A stretch of 33,932 bases of DNA, taken from contig JANRJF010000074.1 in the NCBI GenBank assembly GCA_033764095.1, positions 1 through 33,932 on the forward strand, written 5' to 3'. The notes below the pieces were generated by a model. That model was not told the DNA's origin. It saw only the letters and a list, made by a program, of their open reading frames with translations, and did no database searches. This stretch comes from JBDTMT01 sp033764095 (GTDB lineage: Bacteria; Desulfobacterota; Binatia; HRBIN30; CADEER01). This document shows positions 1 to 9,095 of the stretch, piece by piece (the first letter of the stretch is position 1; the number at the start of each line of letters is the position of its first letter). The position numbers were made by a program, and so were the translations under genes.

Positions 1-468
1 GCCTGCGGCAACGTCTCGCCGATGGGCGCGATCATGGTCGGCGCCGGCGTCTGCGTCGTGTCGTACATCGCCTGCACCTTCATGAAGCCGGCGCTCGGCT
101 ACGACGACTCGTTGGACGTCTTCGGCGTGCACGCGCTGGGCGGCGCCTGGGGCGCGCTGGCGTCGGGCATCTTCGCCGTCACGCTCGGCTCGGGCATCGA
201 GAGCAACGCCCAGCAGATCATGGTGCAGCTCAAGGGCATCGTCTTCGTCGCCATCTTCGCGCCGGTGGCGACGGCGATCATCCTCGGGCTGTTGTCGGTG
301 GTGTTCGGCTCGCTGCGCGTCGACGAGGAGTCGGAGATCGAGGGTCTCGACCTGTCCCAGCACAGCGAGAGCGCCTACTCGCCCGGCTCGGCCGGATCGG
401 TGGTGGCGCCCGAGTTCATGCACGGGCACGGCGCCGCGAGCCTGAAGACCGCGAAAGAGTACGCCTGA
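1..468 (+). CDS. amt: Ammonium transporter (Amt/MEP/Rh family), 3' part
   Basis: The reading frame is open from the first base, so the gene starts before the window; 155 C-terminal residues and the stop are present. Amt proteins are trimeric inner-membrane channels that conduct ammonium/ammonia. The fragment shows the signature FGVHALGGAWGALASGIFA, close to the conserved FGVHGxGG(x)WGxLxxG segment with its pore-lining histidine, then a hydrophobic last membrane helix (about residues 80-102). The cytoplasmic tail has the usual LRVDEESEIEGLDLSQHSES pattern, the part that in this family contacts GlnK/PII. No PII gene is visible; it may lie upstream. The gene is followed by a strong hairpin at 519-552. 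Family assignment is secure; the N-terminal part cannot be judged. Confidence 0.95.
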   Translation, partial: ACGNVSPMGAIMVGAGVCVVSYIACTFMKPALGYDDSLDVFGVHALGGAWGALASGIFAVTLGSGIESNAQQIMVQLKGIVFVAIFAPVATAIILGLLSVVFGSLRVDEESEIEGLDLSQHSESAYSPGSAGSVVAPEFMHGHGAASLKTAKEYA

Positions 469-518
469 TCAACACGCTCCGCGCGGCGGGACGTCAGTCA
501 ACGCCCGTACGCGACGCA

Positions 519-552
519 CGCGGCCGGGGAGGCCTCCGCCTCCCCGGCCGCG
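519..552. terminator. Perfect 15-bp hairpin between convergent genes
   Basis: Arms CGCGGCCGGGGAGGC (519-533) and its exact reverse complement (538-552) enclose a 4-nt loop CTCC. There is no T-tract on either side, so if it terminates it does so by stem strength or with Rho. It lies between the convergent ammonium transporter and acyl-CoA synthetase genes, where a bidirectional terminator is expected. Confidence 0.7.
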
Positions 553-566
553 GTCACACCAGGGCC

Positions 567-616
567 AGCGATGGGCACTGAGCGATGATGACTCGCATCG
601 CTCGGCACTCATCGCT
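567..616. repeat. Inverted repeat built from GAGCGATG words
   Basis: The 21-nt arm AGCGATGGGCACTGAGCGATG (567-587) is matched at 17 of 21 positions by the reverse complement of 596-616, with an 8-nt spacer. Each arm carries the word AGCGATG twice. It ends 11 bases before the stop-codon side of the acyl-CoA synthetase gene. It has the same arm-of-words architecture as the larger palindromes in this window. Confidence 0.6.
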
Positions 617-627
617 CGTCGCTTTTC

Positions 628-2261
<1,634 letters not shown>

Positions 2262-2265
<4 letters not shown>

Positions 2266-2900
2266 TGCGCGATCACTCCCCCCACGGTTGGAAAGCTCTT
2301 GAACATCTCGACCACGCCGGCGGCGGCGCGGTCGGTGCGATGCTTGGCATCCATCGCCACTGGCGTCGCGCCGCGCCAGACGCGCTGCCGCGTCGCCGCG
2401 TCGTAGAACACCACGGTCAACACCGCCTCCTCGTAGCCGAGCGAGAAGGCGGCAAAGAAGTTCTGCGTGCCGCCAGCCTCCGCGTAGCGCGAGTAGTCGC
2501 CCAGCGTCTCGGTGTGGCGCTCCTCGACCACCACCTCGGTCTGCACCAGCAGGTCCGGCCCGTCGAGCGTCTGGATGTAGCCCTTGCCGGCCAGCTGCGT
2601 CTCGATCTCGTTGCGCACCCGCTCGCCAAACAGGTTCTTGTCCGGCCCACCGGTGGGCGGCAGCCAGGCGTAGGTGCGGTAGGCGGAGAAGTTGACGTAC
2701 TTGGTCGGGTCGACCTTCACCGGCGGGAGCTTGGCGCCGCAGGCGGAGAGAACAAGAAAGGCAAAAGGCAAAAGGCAAAAAGCAAAAGGCAAAAGGGTGG
2801 CTCGCGGGCAATTCGCGCCATGCGGACCGCGGCGTCCGAACCTTTTGCCTTCTGCCTTCTCTTCGGCAGGCATCGTGACGTTCGCGCGCAAAGGAATCAT
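2262..2900 (-). CDS. DUF4136-type lipoprotein
   Basis: About 212 residues if started at 2900, where ATG overlaps the SDR stop (ATGA); a second ATG at 2873 would give 203. The mature part (AKLPPVKVDPTKYVNFSAYRTYAW onward) has the DUF4136 pattern: an early F..Y.TYAW segment, then IETQLAGKGY and later GTLVVxFYDAATRQRVWRG-like strands. It is probably an outer-membrane lipoprotein of unknown role. The lipobox LSAC follows a hydrophobic run LLPFAFCLLPFAFLVL that is encoded entirely by a GCAAAAGG-word palindrome (2755-2867), so the signal peptide seems to derive from a repeat element. The n-region is unusually long (about 25 residues from the second ATG). Its ATGA overlap with the downstream acyl-CoA synthetase indicates one operon. 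Confidence 0.8.
2755..2867. repeat. Inverted repeat of GCAAAAGG words, coding for a signal peptide
   Basis: The left arm (2755-2796) is a string of near-identical GCAAAAGG units. The right arm (2841-2867) is the complementary CCTTTTGCCTTCTGCC string. The spacer is 44 nt. The right-hand ends of both arms align for about 20 nt with two or three mismatches. The element lies wholly within the DUF4136 lipoprotein frame on the minus strand. A single-arm relative lies at 19736-19769. Confidence 0.8.
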
Positions 2901-3685
2901 CCGTCGTACGGCTTGTGCCCGCTCAGGTTCAGCATCGCGGTGGTGCCGCCGTCGACGACGATGGCGGCGCCGTTGATGCCGGAGGCCTGGTCGCTGACCA
3001 GAAAGGCGACGACGTTGGCGATCTCCTCCGGGCGCAGGTAGCGGCCGAGCGGCGAGAGCTGCTCCATTTCGGCGCGCGAGCGCGGCGCGAAGCTCTCCAT
3101 CATCGCGGCGAGCGGCGTGTCGACGATGCCGGGGCAGATGGCGTTGGCGCGGATGCCCTTGCGCCCGTACTCGACGGCGACGTTGCGCATCAGGTTGACC
3201 ACCGCGGCCTTGGCGGTCGAGTAGGGCGAGGCCATCATCTCGCCGCCGAACGCCTCGATCGAGGCGGTGCTGACGATGGCGCCGCCGCCGCGCGCCAGCA
3301 GCGCCGGGATGGCGGCGCGGCACCCGTAGAAGACGCCGTTCAACATCACCTGCAGGCTGGCGTGCCACACCTGTGGGTCGATCTCGTGCACCCACCCGCC
3401 GCCCGACATGACGGCGTTGTTGTGGATGATGTCGAGGCCGCCGAAGCGCTCGACCGCCAGCTCCACCGCTGCTTCGACCTGCGCCAGCTCGCCGACGTCG
3501 CAGTGCGCGAACGCCGCCTGTCCGCCGGCCCTGGCGATGTCGGCGACCACCGCCTCGCCGCCGGCGTCGTTGATGTCGGCGCACACCACCGCCGCGCCGT
3601 CCGCCGCCAGGCGGCGCAACGTCGCCGCGCCGATGCCGGACGCGGCGCCGGTGACCAGCGCGACTTTCCCCTTCAGGCTGGACAT
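2897..3685 (-). CDS. Short-chain dehydrogenase/reductase (SDR)
   Basis: A 262-residue classical SDR that performs NAD(P)-dependent oxidation or reduction of an alcohol/ketone. The cofactor motif is TGAASGIG (residues 12-19), NNA is at 89-91, and the catalytic Ser142, Tyr155 and Lys159 fit S-x12-Y-x3-K. An acidic Asp (CADIND, residue 37) after strand 2 favours NAD over NADP. Family length is normal. It is the first gene of a minus-strand set: its TGA overlaps the DUF4136 ATG, which in turn overlaps the acyl-CoA synthetase start. With the synthetase next door, a hydroxyacyl or alcohol substrate in a lipid/steroid-like degradation route is plausible but inferred. Confidence 0.95.
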   Translation of the reverse strand: MSSLKGKVALVTGAASGIGAATLRRLAADGAAVVCADINDAGGEAVVADIARAGGQAAFAHCDVGELAQVEAAVELAVERFGGLDIIHNNAVMSGGGWVHEIDPQVWHASLQVMLNGVFYGCRAAIPALLARGGGAIVSTASIEAFGGEMMASPYSTAKAAVVNLMRNVAVEYGRKGIRANAICPGIVDTPLAAMMESFAPRSRAEMEQLSPLGRYLRPEEIANVVAFLVSDQASGINGAAIVVDGGTTAMLNLSGHKPYDG

Positions 3686-3721
3686 GTGTGCAGGGTTCTC
3701 CCGATTGATGCCGACGACGGA

Positions 3722-3828
3722 GGTGCTGGCGTGCTGACGTTCTGACGTGCTGACGTGGCGAGGTAAAGGGCCGCGCAGCAGTCCTCCCTTTTCACGTCAG
3801 CCCGTCAGCAGGTCAACACGTCAGCACC
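3722..3828. repeat. Inverted repeat of GCTGACGT words
   Basis: The left arm (3722-3770) repeats GTGCTGACGT-like units. The right arm (3786-3828) is the complementary CACGTCAGC series, and both end in AAAGGG/CCCTTT. The spacer is about 15 nt. It lies between the divergent SDR and glycosyltransferase genes. An ATG at 3747 inside it is in frame with the glycosyltransferase but would add 53 non-family residues. Confidence 0.8.
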
Positions 3829-3905
3829 GCGGCGCGTCAACCGCTCGGCACGCGCCGCGCGCCGCCACGTTGCTCCCGCGCCGCGCCCCATACTACAGCG
3901 CGCGC

Positions 3906-5570
3906 GTGCGTTCCGACCTCGCCGTGCTGTTCGGCCTGGCGCTCGCCAAGGTGATCTTCCACCTGGTCACCAGCTCGGGCTGGGGCATCTTTCGCGACGA
4001 GCTGTACTACCTGGCCTGCGCCAATCGACTCGACTGGGGCTACGTCGACCACCCGCCGCTGTCGATCGCGGTACTGGCGCTGAGCCGGGCGCTGTTCGGC
4101 GACTCGCTGCTCGCCATCCGCCTGCCGGTGGCGCTGGCGGGTGGCGCGAGCGTCTTCGTCACCGGTCTGATCGCGCGCGAGCTCGGCGGCCGGCGCGGCG
4201 CACAGGTGCTGGCCGGGCTGGCGACGTGCTTCGCGCCGCAATTCGTGGCGGTCAGCCACTTCTTCTCGATGAACGCCTTCGACGTGTTGTTCTGGGCGCT
4301 GCTCGGCTGGCTGGCGGTGCGCATCCTGCGCCGCGAGCAGCCGCGCCTGTGGCTCGCCTTCGGCGCGGTCGCCGGGCTCGGGCTGCAGAACAAGCTCACC
4401 ACCGGCGTGTTCATCGTCGGCCTGATCGTCGGTCTGGCGCTCAGCCCGCAGCGCCGCCAGCTGCTCTCGCCGTGGCTGTGGCTCGGCGGTGCGCTCGCAG
4501 CTGCGATCCTCGCGCCGCACCTCTGGTGGCAGCTGCAGCACGGCTTCCCGACCGCCGAGTTCACCGCCAACGCCGGCGCGATCAAGAACGTCCACATGGG
4601 AGCGGTCGAATTCTTCCTCGCCCAGATCACGCTGGCGCATCCACTCGCCACCCCGCTGTGGCTGGTCGGCCTGTGGGCGCTGGCGTTCTCGTTTGCCCCG
4701 GTCGGCATTCCCCCCTTTTCGTGTCCCCCCTTTGAAAAAGGGGGGCGAGGGGGGATTTCCCAACCGACGCCTGCGCCGCGCGCCAGTGGAGCGGAGCTTC
4801 GGAAAATCCCCCCTCACCCCCCTTTTTCAAAGGGGGGAAACGAAAAGGGGGGCACTAGAGCCCTCGCCATCGCCTACGCCGTCGCCTTCGCGCTGCTGGT
4901 CGCGCAGAACGGCAAGGTCTACTACCTGACGCCGATCTACCCGCTGCTCTACGGCGCCGGCGCTGCCTGGTTGGAGGCGGCGGCGCGGCGGCGCGCGTGG
5001 GGCTGGCCGATGCCGCTGGCAGCGACGCTGATGCTGATCGGCGGCGCGATCACCACACCGCTCGCCATGCCGCTGCTGAGCGTCGAGCAGTACCAGGCCT
5101 ACGCCGAGACGATCGGCCTCAAGCCGCCGCGCATGGAGAACAATCGCACCGCGGCGCTGCCGCAGATCTTCGCCGACATGTTCGGCTGGGAGGATCTCGC
5201 CGACACCGTCGCACGCGCCGCCGATCGCCTCACGCCGGAGGAGCGCGCCCGCGCCGTCATCTACGCGCAGAACTATGGCGAAGCCGGCGCGATCGAGCGC
5301 TTCGGGCCGGCGCGCCATCTGCCGCGGGTGATCAGCGGGCACAACACCTACTGGCTGTGGGGCCCCGGCGATCTGCGCCCCGACGACACGGTGATCGTCA
5401 TCGGCGGCACGCCGGAACAGGTCGGCGCGCTGTTCGCCTCGGTGGAGCTGGTGGAGACCCGGCACTGCACCTACTGCATGCCCTTCGAGAACGACCTGCC
5501 GATCTACTTCGCCCGCCAGCCGCGCCTGCCGCTCGACCAGCTCTGGCAGCGGTTGAAGCGATTCGTTTGA
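3906..5570 (+). CDS. Polytopic glycosyltransferase, GT39/ArnT-like (PMT_2), with in-frame repeat insertion
   Basis: About 554 residues from a GTG at 3906; longer starts (TTG 3870, ATG 3747) run into the upstream palindrome. Members are integral membrane enzymes that move a sugar from a polyprenyl-phosphate donor to a lipid or protein acceptor. The first periplasmic loop has the family hallmark FRDELYY (Asp31, Glu32) followed by DWGYVDHPP (about 43-51). Many hydrophobic helices follow, and a soluble C-terminal domain starts near residue 400. Residues about 269-316 (IPPFSCPPFEKGG to KGGNEKGG) are encoded by a 143-nt inverted repeat lying between two membrane helices, where related proteins have a short loop. 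The product may still fold, since the insert is in a loop and the frame is kept. Acceptor unknown. Confidence 0.85.
   Translation: MRSDLAVLFGLALAKVIFHLVTSSGWGIFRDELYYLACANRLDWGYVDHPPLSIAVLALSRALFGDSLLAIRLPVALAGGASVFVTGLIARELGGRRGAQVLAGLATCFAPQFVAVSHFFSMNAFDVLFWALLGWLAVRILRREQPRLWLAFGAVAGLGLQNKLTTGVFIVGLIVGLALSPQRRQLLSPWLWLGGALAAAILAPHLWWQLQHGFPTAEFTANAGAIKNVHMGAVEFFLAQITLAHPLATPLWLVGLWALAFSFAPVGIPPFSCPPFEKGGRGGISQPTPAPRASGAELRKIPPHPPFSKGGNEKGGTRALAIAYAVAFALLVAQNGKVYYLTPIYPLLYGAGAAWLEAAARRRAWGWPMPLAATLMLIGGAITTPLAMPLLSVEQYQAYAETIGLKPPRMENNRTAALPQIFADMFGWEDLADTVARAADRLTPEERARAVIYAQNYGEAGAIERFGPARHLPRVISGHNTYWLWGPGDLRPDDTVIVIGGTPEQVGALFASVELVETRHCTYCMPFENDLPIYFARQPRLPLDQLWQRLKRFV
4710..4852. repeat. 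52-bp-arm inverted repeat inserted inside a coding sequence
   Basis: Arms 4710-4761 and 4801-4852 match at 49 of 52 positions and enclose a 39-nt spacer. Each arm itself contains the smaller palindrome CCCCCCTTTGAAAAAGGGGG plus extra C6/G6 runs, so a transcript could form nested hairpins. It is the longest and best-conserved repeat in the window and the only one in the middle of a gene. No target-site duplication is evident at the edges. Confidence 0.92.
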
Positions 5571-5583
5571 CCAAGGACCGAAT

Positions 5584-5674
5584 TCAACGCAGAGACGCAG
5601 AGGCGCCGAGGGCGCAGAGTGTTTCAACGAATTTCTGGCTCAGCGCTCTCCGCGTCTCCGCGTCTCTGCGTTGA
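5584..5674. repeat. Inverted repeat of GCAGAGAC words
   Basis: The left arm (5584-5619) begins TCAACGCAGAGACGCAGAGG. The right arm (5641-5674) is the complementary CTCCGCGTCTCTGCGTTGA series. The spacer is 21 nt. It fills the gap between the GT39-like gene and the APH-like gene, starting 14 bases after the former's stop and ending about 20 bases before the latter's start, so it could act as terminator or mRNA-stability element. Confidence 0.85.
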
Positions 5675-5695
5675 GTCCTTTCAAAGGGACCCGAC

Positions 5696-6778
5696 ATGCC
5701 GACGATGTGGCAACGCGATCTCGACGCCGACCGGATCCGGCTCACCGCCTGGCTGGCGCGCCAGCTGCCGGATGCGACCGGCGTGCGGGTGACCGACCTG
5801 GTGGCGCCGCAGTCCTCCGGTTTCTCGAACGACACGTTGCTGTTCGACCTCGAGTACACGCGCGGCGGCCGGGCCGAGCGGCTGCCGCTGGTGGTGCGCA
5901 TCGAGCCGAAGGGCGAGGGCGTCTTCCCGGAGTACGACCTGGAGCTGCAGTTCCGCACCATGCAGCGGCTGCAGCAGAGCCCATTGCCGGTGCCGCCGAC
6001 GCACTGGATCGAGCTGCACGACCGCGACGTGCTGGGCGGCGCCTTCTACGTCATGGGCCAGGTGCGCGGCCGCGTGCCGACCGACAATCCGCCCTACCAC
6101 GCCGGCGGCTGGATGACCGAGGCGAGCCCCGAGGAGCGCGCCGCCATCTGGTGGGGCGGCGTCGAGACGCTGGCCAAGATCCACACGCTCGATTGGCAGG
6201 CGCTCGGCTTCGCCGACCTGGCGCGCCCAGAGCTCGGCGAGACGCCGCTCGACTGGCAGCTCGCCTACTACGATTCGTTCCTCGCCTGGGCCGGCGCCGG
6301 CCGCCCGCAGCCGACCATCGAGGCGGCGCGCGACTGGCTGAAGGCCCACAAGCCGAGCGGCGAGCCGATCGCGCTCAGCTGGGGCGACGCGCGCATCGGC
6401 AACATCATCTTCGACGGCGTCCGTCCCGCCGCCGTGCTCGACTGGGAGATGGTCACGCTCGGCAGTCCGGAGATGGACCTCGGCTGGTCGATCTTCCTCG
6501 ATCGCCATCACAGCGAAGGCCTCGGCGTCGAGCGCCTGGAGGGCTTCCCCAGCTACGAGGAGACCGTCGCCCGCTACGAGCAGCTCAGCGGCCACACGGT
6601 GAAGCACCTGCACTACTACCAGGTGTTCTGCGGCTACCGCTTCGCCGTCATCATGTGCCGCATCGGCCAGCAGATGGTCACCTACGGCGCGCTCGACGAA
6701 GCCGGTGGCCGCAACTTCGAGCTCGACAACACGGTGACCCGCCTGCTCGCCAAGCTCCTCGAGCTGCCGCCGCCGTAA
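5696..6778 (+). CDS. APH/ACAD10-like phosphotransferase family protein
   Basis: 360 residues with the protein-kinase-like APH fold. The N-terminal lobe begins with a G-loop-like SSGFSNDTLLFDLEY and has the ATP-site segment LVVRIEPKGEGVF. The catalytic loop is SWGDARIGNIIFD (Asp about 230, Asn about 235), where the usual His of HGD is replaced by Trp, as in many ACAD10/11-associated kinases. DWEMVTLGSPEMDLGW supplies the metal-binding Asp. This subfamily is commonly found beside acyl-CoA dehydrogenases and is thought to phosphorylate hydroxyacyl or similar small metabolites; no such dehydrogenase is adjacent here. An AAGGGA ribosome site lies about 8 bases before the ATG. Drug resistance is not implied. 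Confidence 0.88.
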   Translation: MPTMWQRDLDADRIRLTAWLARQLPDATGVRVTDLVAPQSSGFSNDTLLFDLEYTRGGRAERLPLVVRIEPKGEGVFPEYDLELQFRTMQRLQQSPLPVPPTHWIELHDRDVLGGAFYVMGQVRGRVPTDNPPYHAGGWMTEASPEERAAIWWGGVETLAKIHTLDWQALGFADLARPELGETPLDWQLAYYDSFLAWAGAGRPQPTIEAARDWLKAHKPSGEPIALSWGDARIGNIIFDGVRPAAVLDWEMVTLGSPEMDLGWSIFLDRHHSEGLGVERLEGFPSYEETVARYEQLSGHTVKHLHYYQVFCGYRFAVIMCRIGQQMVTYGALDEAGGRNFELDNTVTRLLAKLLELPPP

Positions 6779-6832
6779 GCCCCGCGCGCGCCCCTCGACT
6801 GGCGGACCGGGCAGGTCGACACTGCTGCACAG

Positions 6833-8047
6833 GTGATGATCCGACGCGTCCTCTACCTGGCCGTCAGCGGCTCGCGCCTGGGCGGCGCGGAGGTGCAGTA
6901 CCGATACCTCGCCGAGGATCTCGACCGGCGCCGCTACCAGCCCGTGCTGCTGACGCCGGCGTACGGCTCGCTCAATCGCGCGCTCGATCGCGCCGGCGTG
7001 CGCAACGCGGCGGCCGGCTATCCGCCCTGGCGGCGGCGGACGTGGTGGGCGCGGCGGCGCGCCCGGGCGCGGCTGGTGGCGCTGGCGCGCGAGCAGCAGA
7101 TCGGGCTCGTGCACGCCGACTTCAACCTCGGCCCGTACGCGCTGGCGATTGCCGCCGCGCTCGGCGTGCCGTCGGTGCTGCACGTGCGGCGCGCGCTCCG
7201 CCCGTCCTGGGTGCGGCGATACGGGCTGGCCACGGCGAGCGGACTGATCGCCATCGGCAGTCGCTATCGGGATGACCTGCGCGCCGCGGGGATCGCCGCC
7301 GAGCACGTCACCGTGATCGAGGACGCGGCCGACGTGCAGCGTTTCGCGCCGCGTGCCGAGGCGGCGCGTGCCGAGTGGCCGGAGCTGCGCGGGCGCATCG
7401 TGCTCGGCCTCGTCGGCCGCATCGAGCCGGGCAAGCGCCAGCTCGAGTTCCTGCGCGCCGTCGCGCGCCTGGCACGCGTCGGTCGTCCGGTCGCCGCCCT
7501 GGTCGTCGGCGCGCCGAACCGCGACTGGCCTCGCTACGTGCGCCGCGTCCTCGCCTTCCCAGCGGCGCACGCAGGCGAGTGCCCGGTGCGCTTCACCGGT
7601 GCGCGCCATGACGTCGAGGCGCTGCTCGCCTCGCTCGACGTGCTGGTCACGCTGTCAGGCGGCTCGGTCATGCTCGAGGCGATGGCGAGCGGCGTGCCGG
7701 TGGTGACCGCCAGCGATCGGCCGCCCGCCGAGCTCGTCATGGTGCGCGACGGCGAGGCCGGGTTGGTGGTGCCGGCCGGCGACGCCGACGCGCTGGTCGG
7801 GGCGCTGGCGCGGTTGTGCGACGACCCGGCGTTGCGCCGCGCGCTCGGCGCCCGCGGCCGCCAGCGCGCCGAGCAGCGCTACGCGCGCGCGCGTCTGGCG
7901 CGGCAGACCGAACAGTTCTACGACGCCCTGCTCGCCGCCGATCGCGCCGCGGCGCCGTCGCAGCCGGGCGCGCTGCCGACCGCCGCACTCGACGCCGCGC
8001 CGCGCCCCGCGCTAGCCTCGCGCTTCCCAGGCACGAGGCGAGGATGA
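6833..8047 (+). CDS. Glycosyltransferase family 4 (GT-B fold)
   Basis: 404 residues; starts GTG ATG, so 6836 is an equally good start. The N-terminal domain opens with SGSRLGGAEVQYRYLAEDL, the acceptor-side glycine-rich loop of GT4 enzymes. The C-terminal domain has LVGRIEPGKRQLEFLRAVARL and the nucleotide-sugar motif region SGGSVMLEAMASGVPVVTA, where the usual EGFG-type E is shifted to LEAMASG, followed by the DGEAGLVVPAGDADAL helix. It transfers a sugar from a nucleotide donor, probably in cell-surface glycan synthesis; no other glycan cluster genes adjoin except the membrane glycosyltransferase at 3906. The last 30 residues are Ala/Pro-rich. Its stop overlaps the next gene as ATGA. Confidence 0.9.
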   Translation: MMIRRVLYLAVSGSRLGGAEVQYRYLAEDLDRRRYQPVLLTPAYGSLNRALDRAGVRNAAAGYPPWRRRTWWARRRARARLVALAREQQIGLVHADFNLGPYALAIAAALGVPSVLHVRRALRPSWVRRYGLATASGLIAIGSRYRDDLRAAGIAAEHVTVIEDAADVQRFAPRAEAARAEWPELRGRIVLGLVGRIEPGKRQLEFLRAVARLARVGRPVAALVVGAPNRDWPRYVRRVLAFPAAHAGECPVRFTGARHDVEALLASLDVLVTLSGGSVMLEAMASGVPVVTASDRPPAELVMVRDGEAGLVVPAGDADALVGALARLCDDPALRRALGARGRQRAEQRYARARLARQTEQFYDALLAADRAAAPSQPGALPTAALDAAPRPALASRFPGTRRG

Positions 8048-8448
8048 CCAGGACGTATACCGGCAGTTGTCATTGCGGCGCCGTGCGCTTCGCGGCGGAC
8101 ATCGACCTGAGCGCCGGCACCAACCGCTGCAACTGCTCGATCTGCACCAAGACGCGCAACTGGAACGCCATCATCAAGCCGGCGGCGTTCCGCCTGCTCG
8201 CCGGCGAGGCGGCGCTGAGCGACTACCAGTTCGCGACCAGGAGTGGACACCACCTGTTCTGTCGGCACTGCGGCGTGCGCTCGTTCGCGCGCGGCTACGT
8301 CGAGCAGATCGGCGGCGACTACGTCGCCGTCCAGCTGGCCGCGCTGGACGACGTCGACCCCGGCGAGCTGATCGCCGCGCCGATCCGCTATGCCGACGGC
8401 CGCCACGACGACTGGGGCCACGCGCCGGCCGAAACCCGGCACCTGTAA
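8044..8448 (+). CDS. GFA family (glutathione-dependent formaldehyde-activating enzyme-like) zinc protein
   Basis: 134 residues, the usual single-domain length. Zinc-binding cysteines appear in the family order: SCHCGAVRF (Cys9, Cys11), CNCSICTK, and FCRHCGVRSF. The family is named after Gfa, but most members have no proven activity on S-hydroxymethylglutathione, and no formaldehyde pathway gene is nearby, so the substrate is unknown. The ATG overlaps the stop of the glycosyltransferase (ATGA) and is preceded by AGGCGAGG, so it is both coupled to the upstream gene and has its own ribosome site. Confidence 0.9.
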   Translation: MTRTYTGSCHCGAVRFAADIDLSAGTNRCNCSICTKTRNWNAIIKPAAFRLLAGEAALSDYQFATRSGHHLFCRHCGVRSFARGYVEQIGGDYVAVQLAALDDVDPGELIAAPIRYADGRHDDWGHAPAETRHL

Positions 8449-8466
8449 GCGCTCGCGTGCTGCGGC

Positions 8467-8495
8467 TTGACGCTCCGCGTCGGGCGGTTCATGGT
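8467..8495 (+). promoter_or_regulatory. Weak candidate sigma-70-like promoter
   Basis: TTGACG (8467-8472, five of six to consensus) and CATGGT (8490-8495, three of six) are separated by 17 bases, about 30 bases before the ATG at 8526. The -10 match is poor, so this is a suggestion only. Confidence 0.22.
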
Positions 8496-8525
8496 CCGGC
8501 CCATTCTTCCGGAGGGCACACGACG

Positions 8526-9059
8526 ATGGGCATGCGCAGCGGCAAGGCGCTGAAGGTGAAGAAAGTCGCGGCCAAGAAAGTGGTCAAGAAGGCCGCCGCG
8601 AAGAAGCACGCGGCCCCGGCCAAGGCGGCGGCGCCGAAGCTGGTGACCAAGACCGTCACCAAGACCGTCACCAAGACGGTGACCACCGACAAGAACGCCA
8701 AGCTGCGCGAGCTGGCGCAGCGCATCATCGACGTGACGGTGGCCAACGACGAGGCCGGCATGTTCGCGCTCTACGCCGACAACGTCGAGTCGCAGGAGGC
8801 GAACAACCCACCGTTGGTCGGCAAGGATGCGCTGCGCGAGAAGTTCGCCGCCTTCGCGCAATCGATGAGCGACGGCGTCTTCCTGCCGCGCAGCGTCGCG
8901 GCGGACGGCAAGACGATCATGATCGAGTGGGACGGGCGCATGACCCTGGTCGCCAGCGGCCGCATCGTCGAGATGCGCGAGATCGCGGTGCACGAGATCG
9001 AGAACGGCAAGATCGTGCGCGAGCGATTCTACTACGACCCGACGACGCTGGCGCCGTGA
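8526..9059 (+). CDS. SnoaL-like (NTF2-fold) protein with histone H1-like lysine/alanine tail
   Basis: 177 residues. The first 58 are extremely basic, with KVKKVAAKKVVKKAAAKKHA followed by PAKAAAPK and then three TKTV tandem units coded by repeated ACCAAGACCGTC. This resembles the tails of bacterial H1-like and HU-type chromatin proteins. From about residue 58 a SnoaL-like/nuclear transport factor 2 domain follows (LAQRIIDVTVANDEAGMFALYADNV to MREIAVHEIENGKIVRERFYYDP), a fold that can be an isomerase, hydrolase or plain binding module. There is no signal peptide, so it is expected in the cytoplasm. GGAGG lies at about 8510, 11-15 bases before the ATG. A tail that binds nucleic acid or another polyanion attached to a small-molecule pocket is my inference. 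Confidence 0.82.
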   Translation: MGMRSGKALKVKKVAAKKVVKKAAAKKHAAPAKAAAPKLVTKTVTKTVTKTVTTDKNAKLRELAQRIIDVTVANDEAGMFALYADNVESQEANNPPLVGKDALREKFAAFAQSMSDGVFLPRSVAADGKTIMIEWDGRMTLVASGRIVEMREIAVHEIENGKIVRERFYYDPTTLAP

Positions 9060-9095
9060 CGCGCGGCGTCCGGCGCGCGCGGCGGTGGAGCGGGG

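Noticed and set aside
3747..3905. Longer N-terminus of the membrane glycosyltransferase
   Set aside because: It is mostly repeat-derived and Arg/Ser-rich, and the family begins with the first membrane helix just after 3906.
4710..4852. Classical MITE or IS remnant
   Set aside because: Arms are complementary over the full element with only a 39-nt spacer, no clear target duplication is seen, and no transposase family signature is present; a novel or RNA-structured element fits better, but transposition in trans cannot be excluded.
5696..6778. Antibiotic-resistance aminoglycoside kinase
   Set aside because: The fold is APH-like, but the WGD catalytic loop and overall pattern match the ACAD10/11-associated metabolic kinases, not known resistance enzymes.
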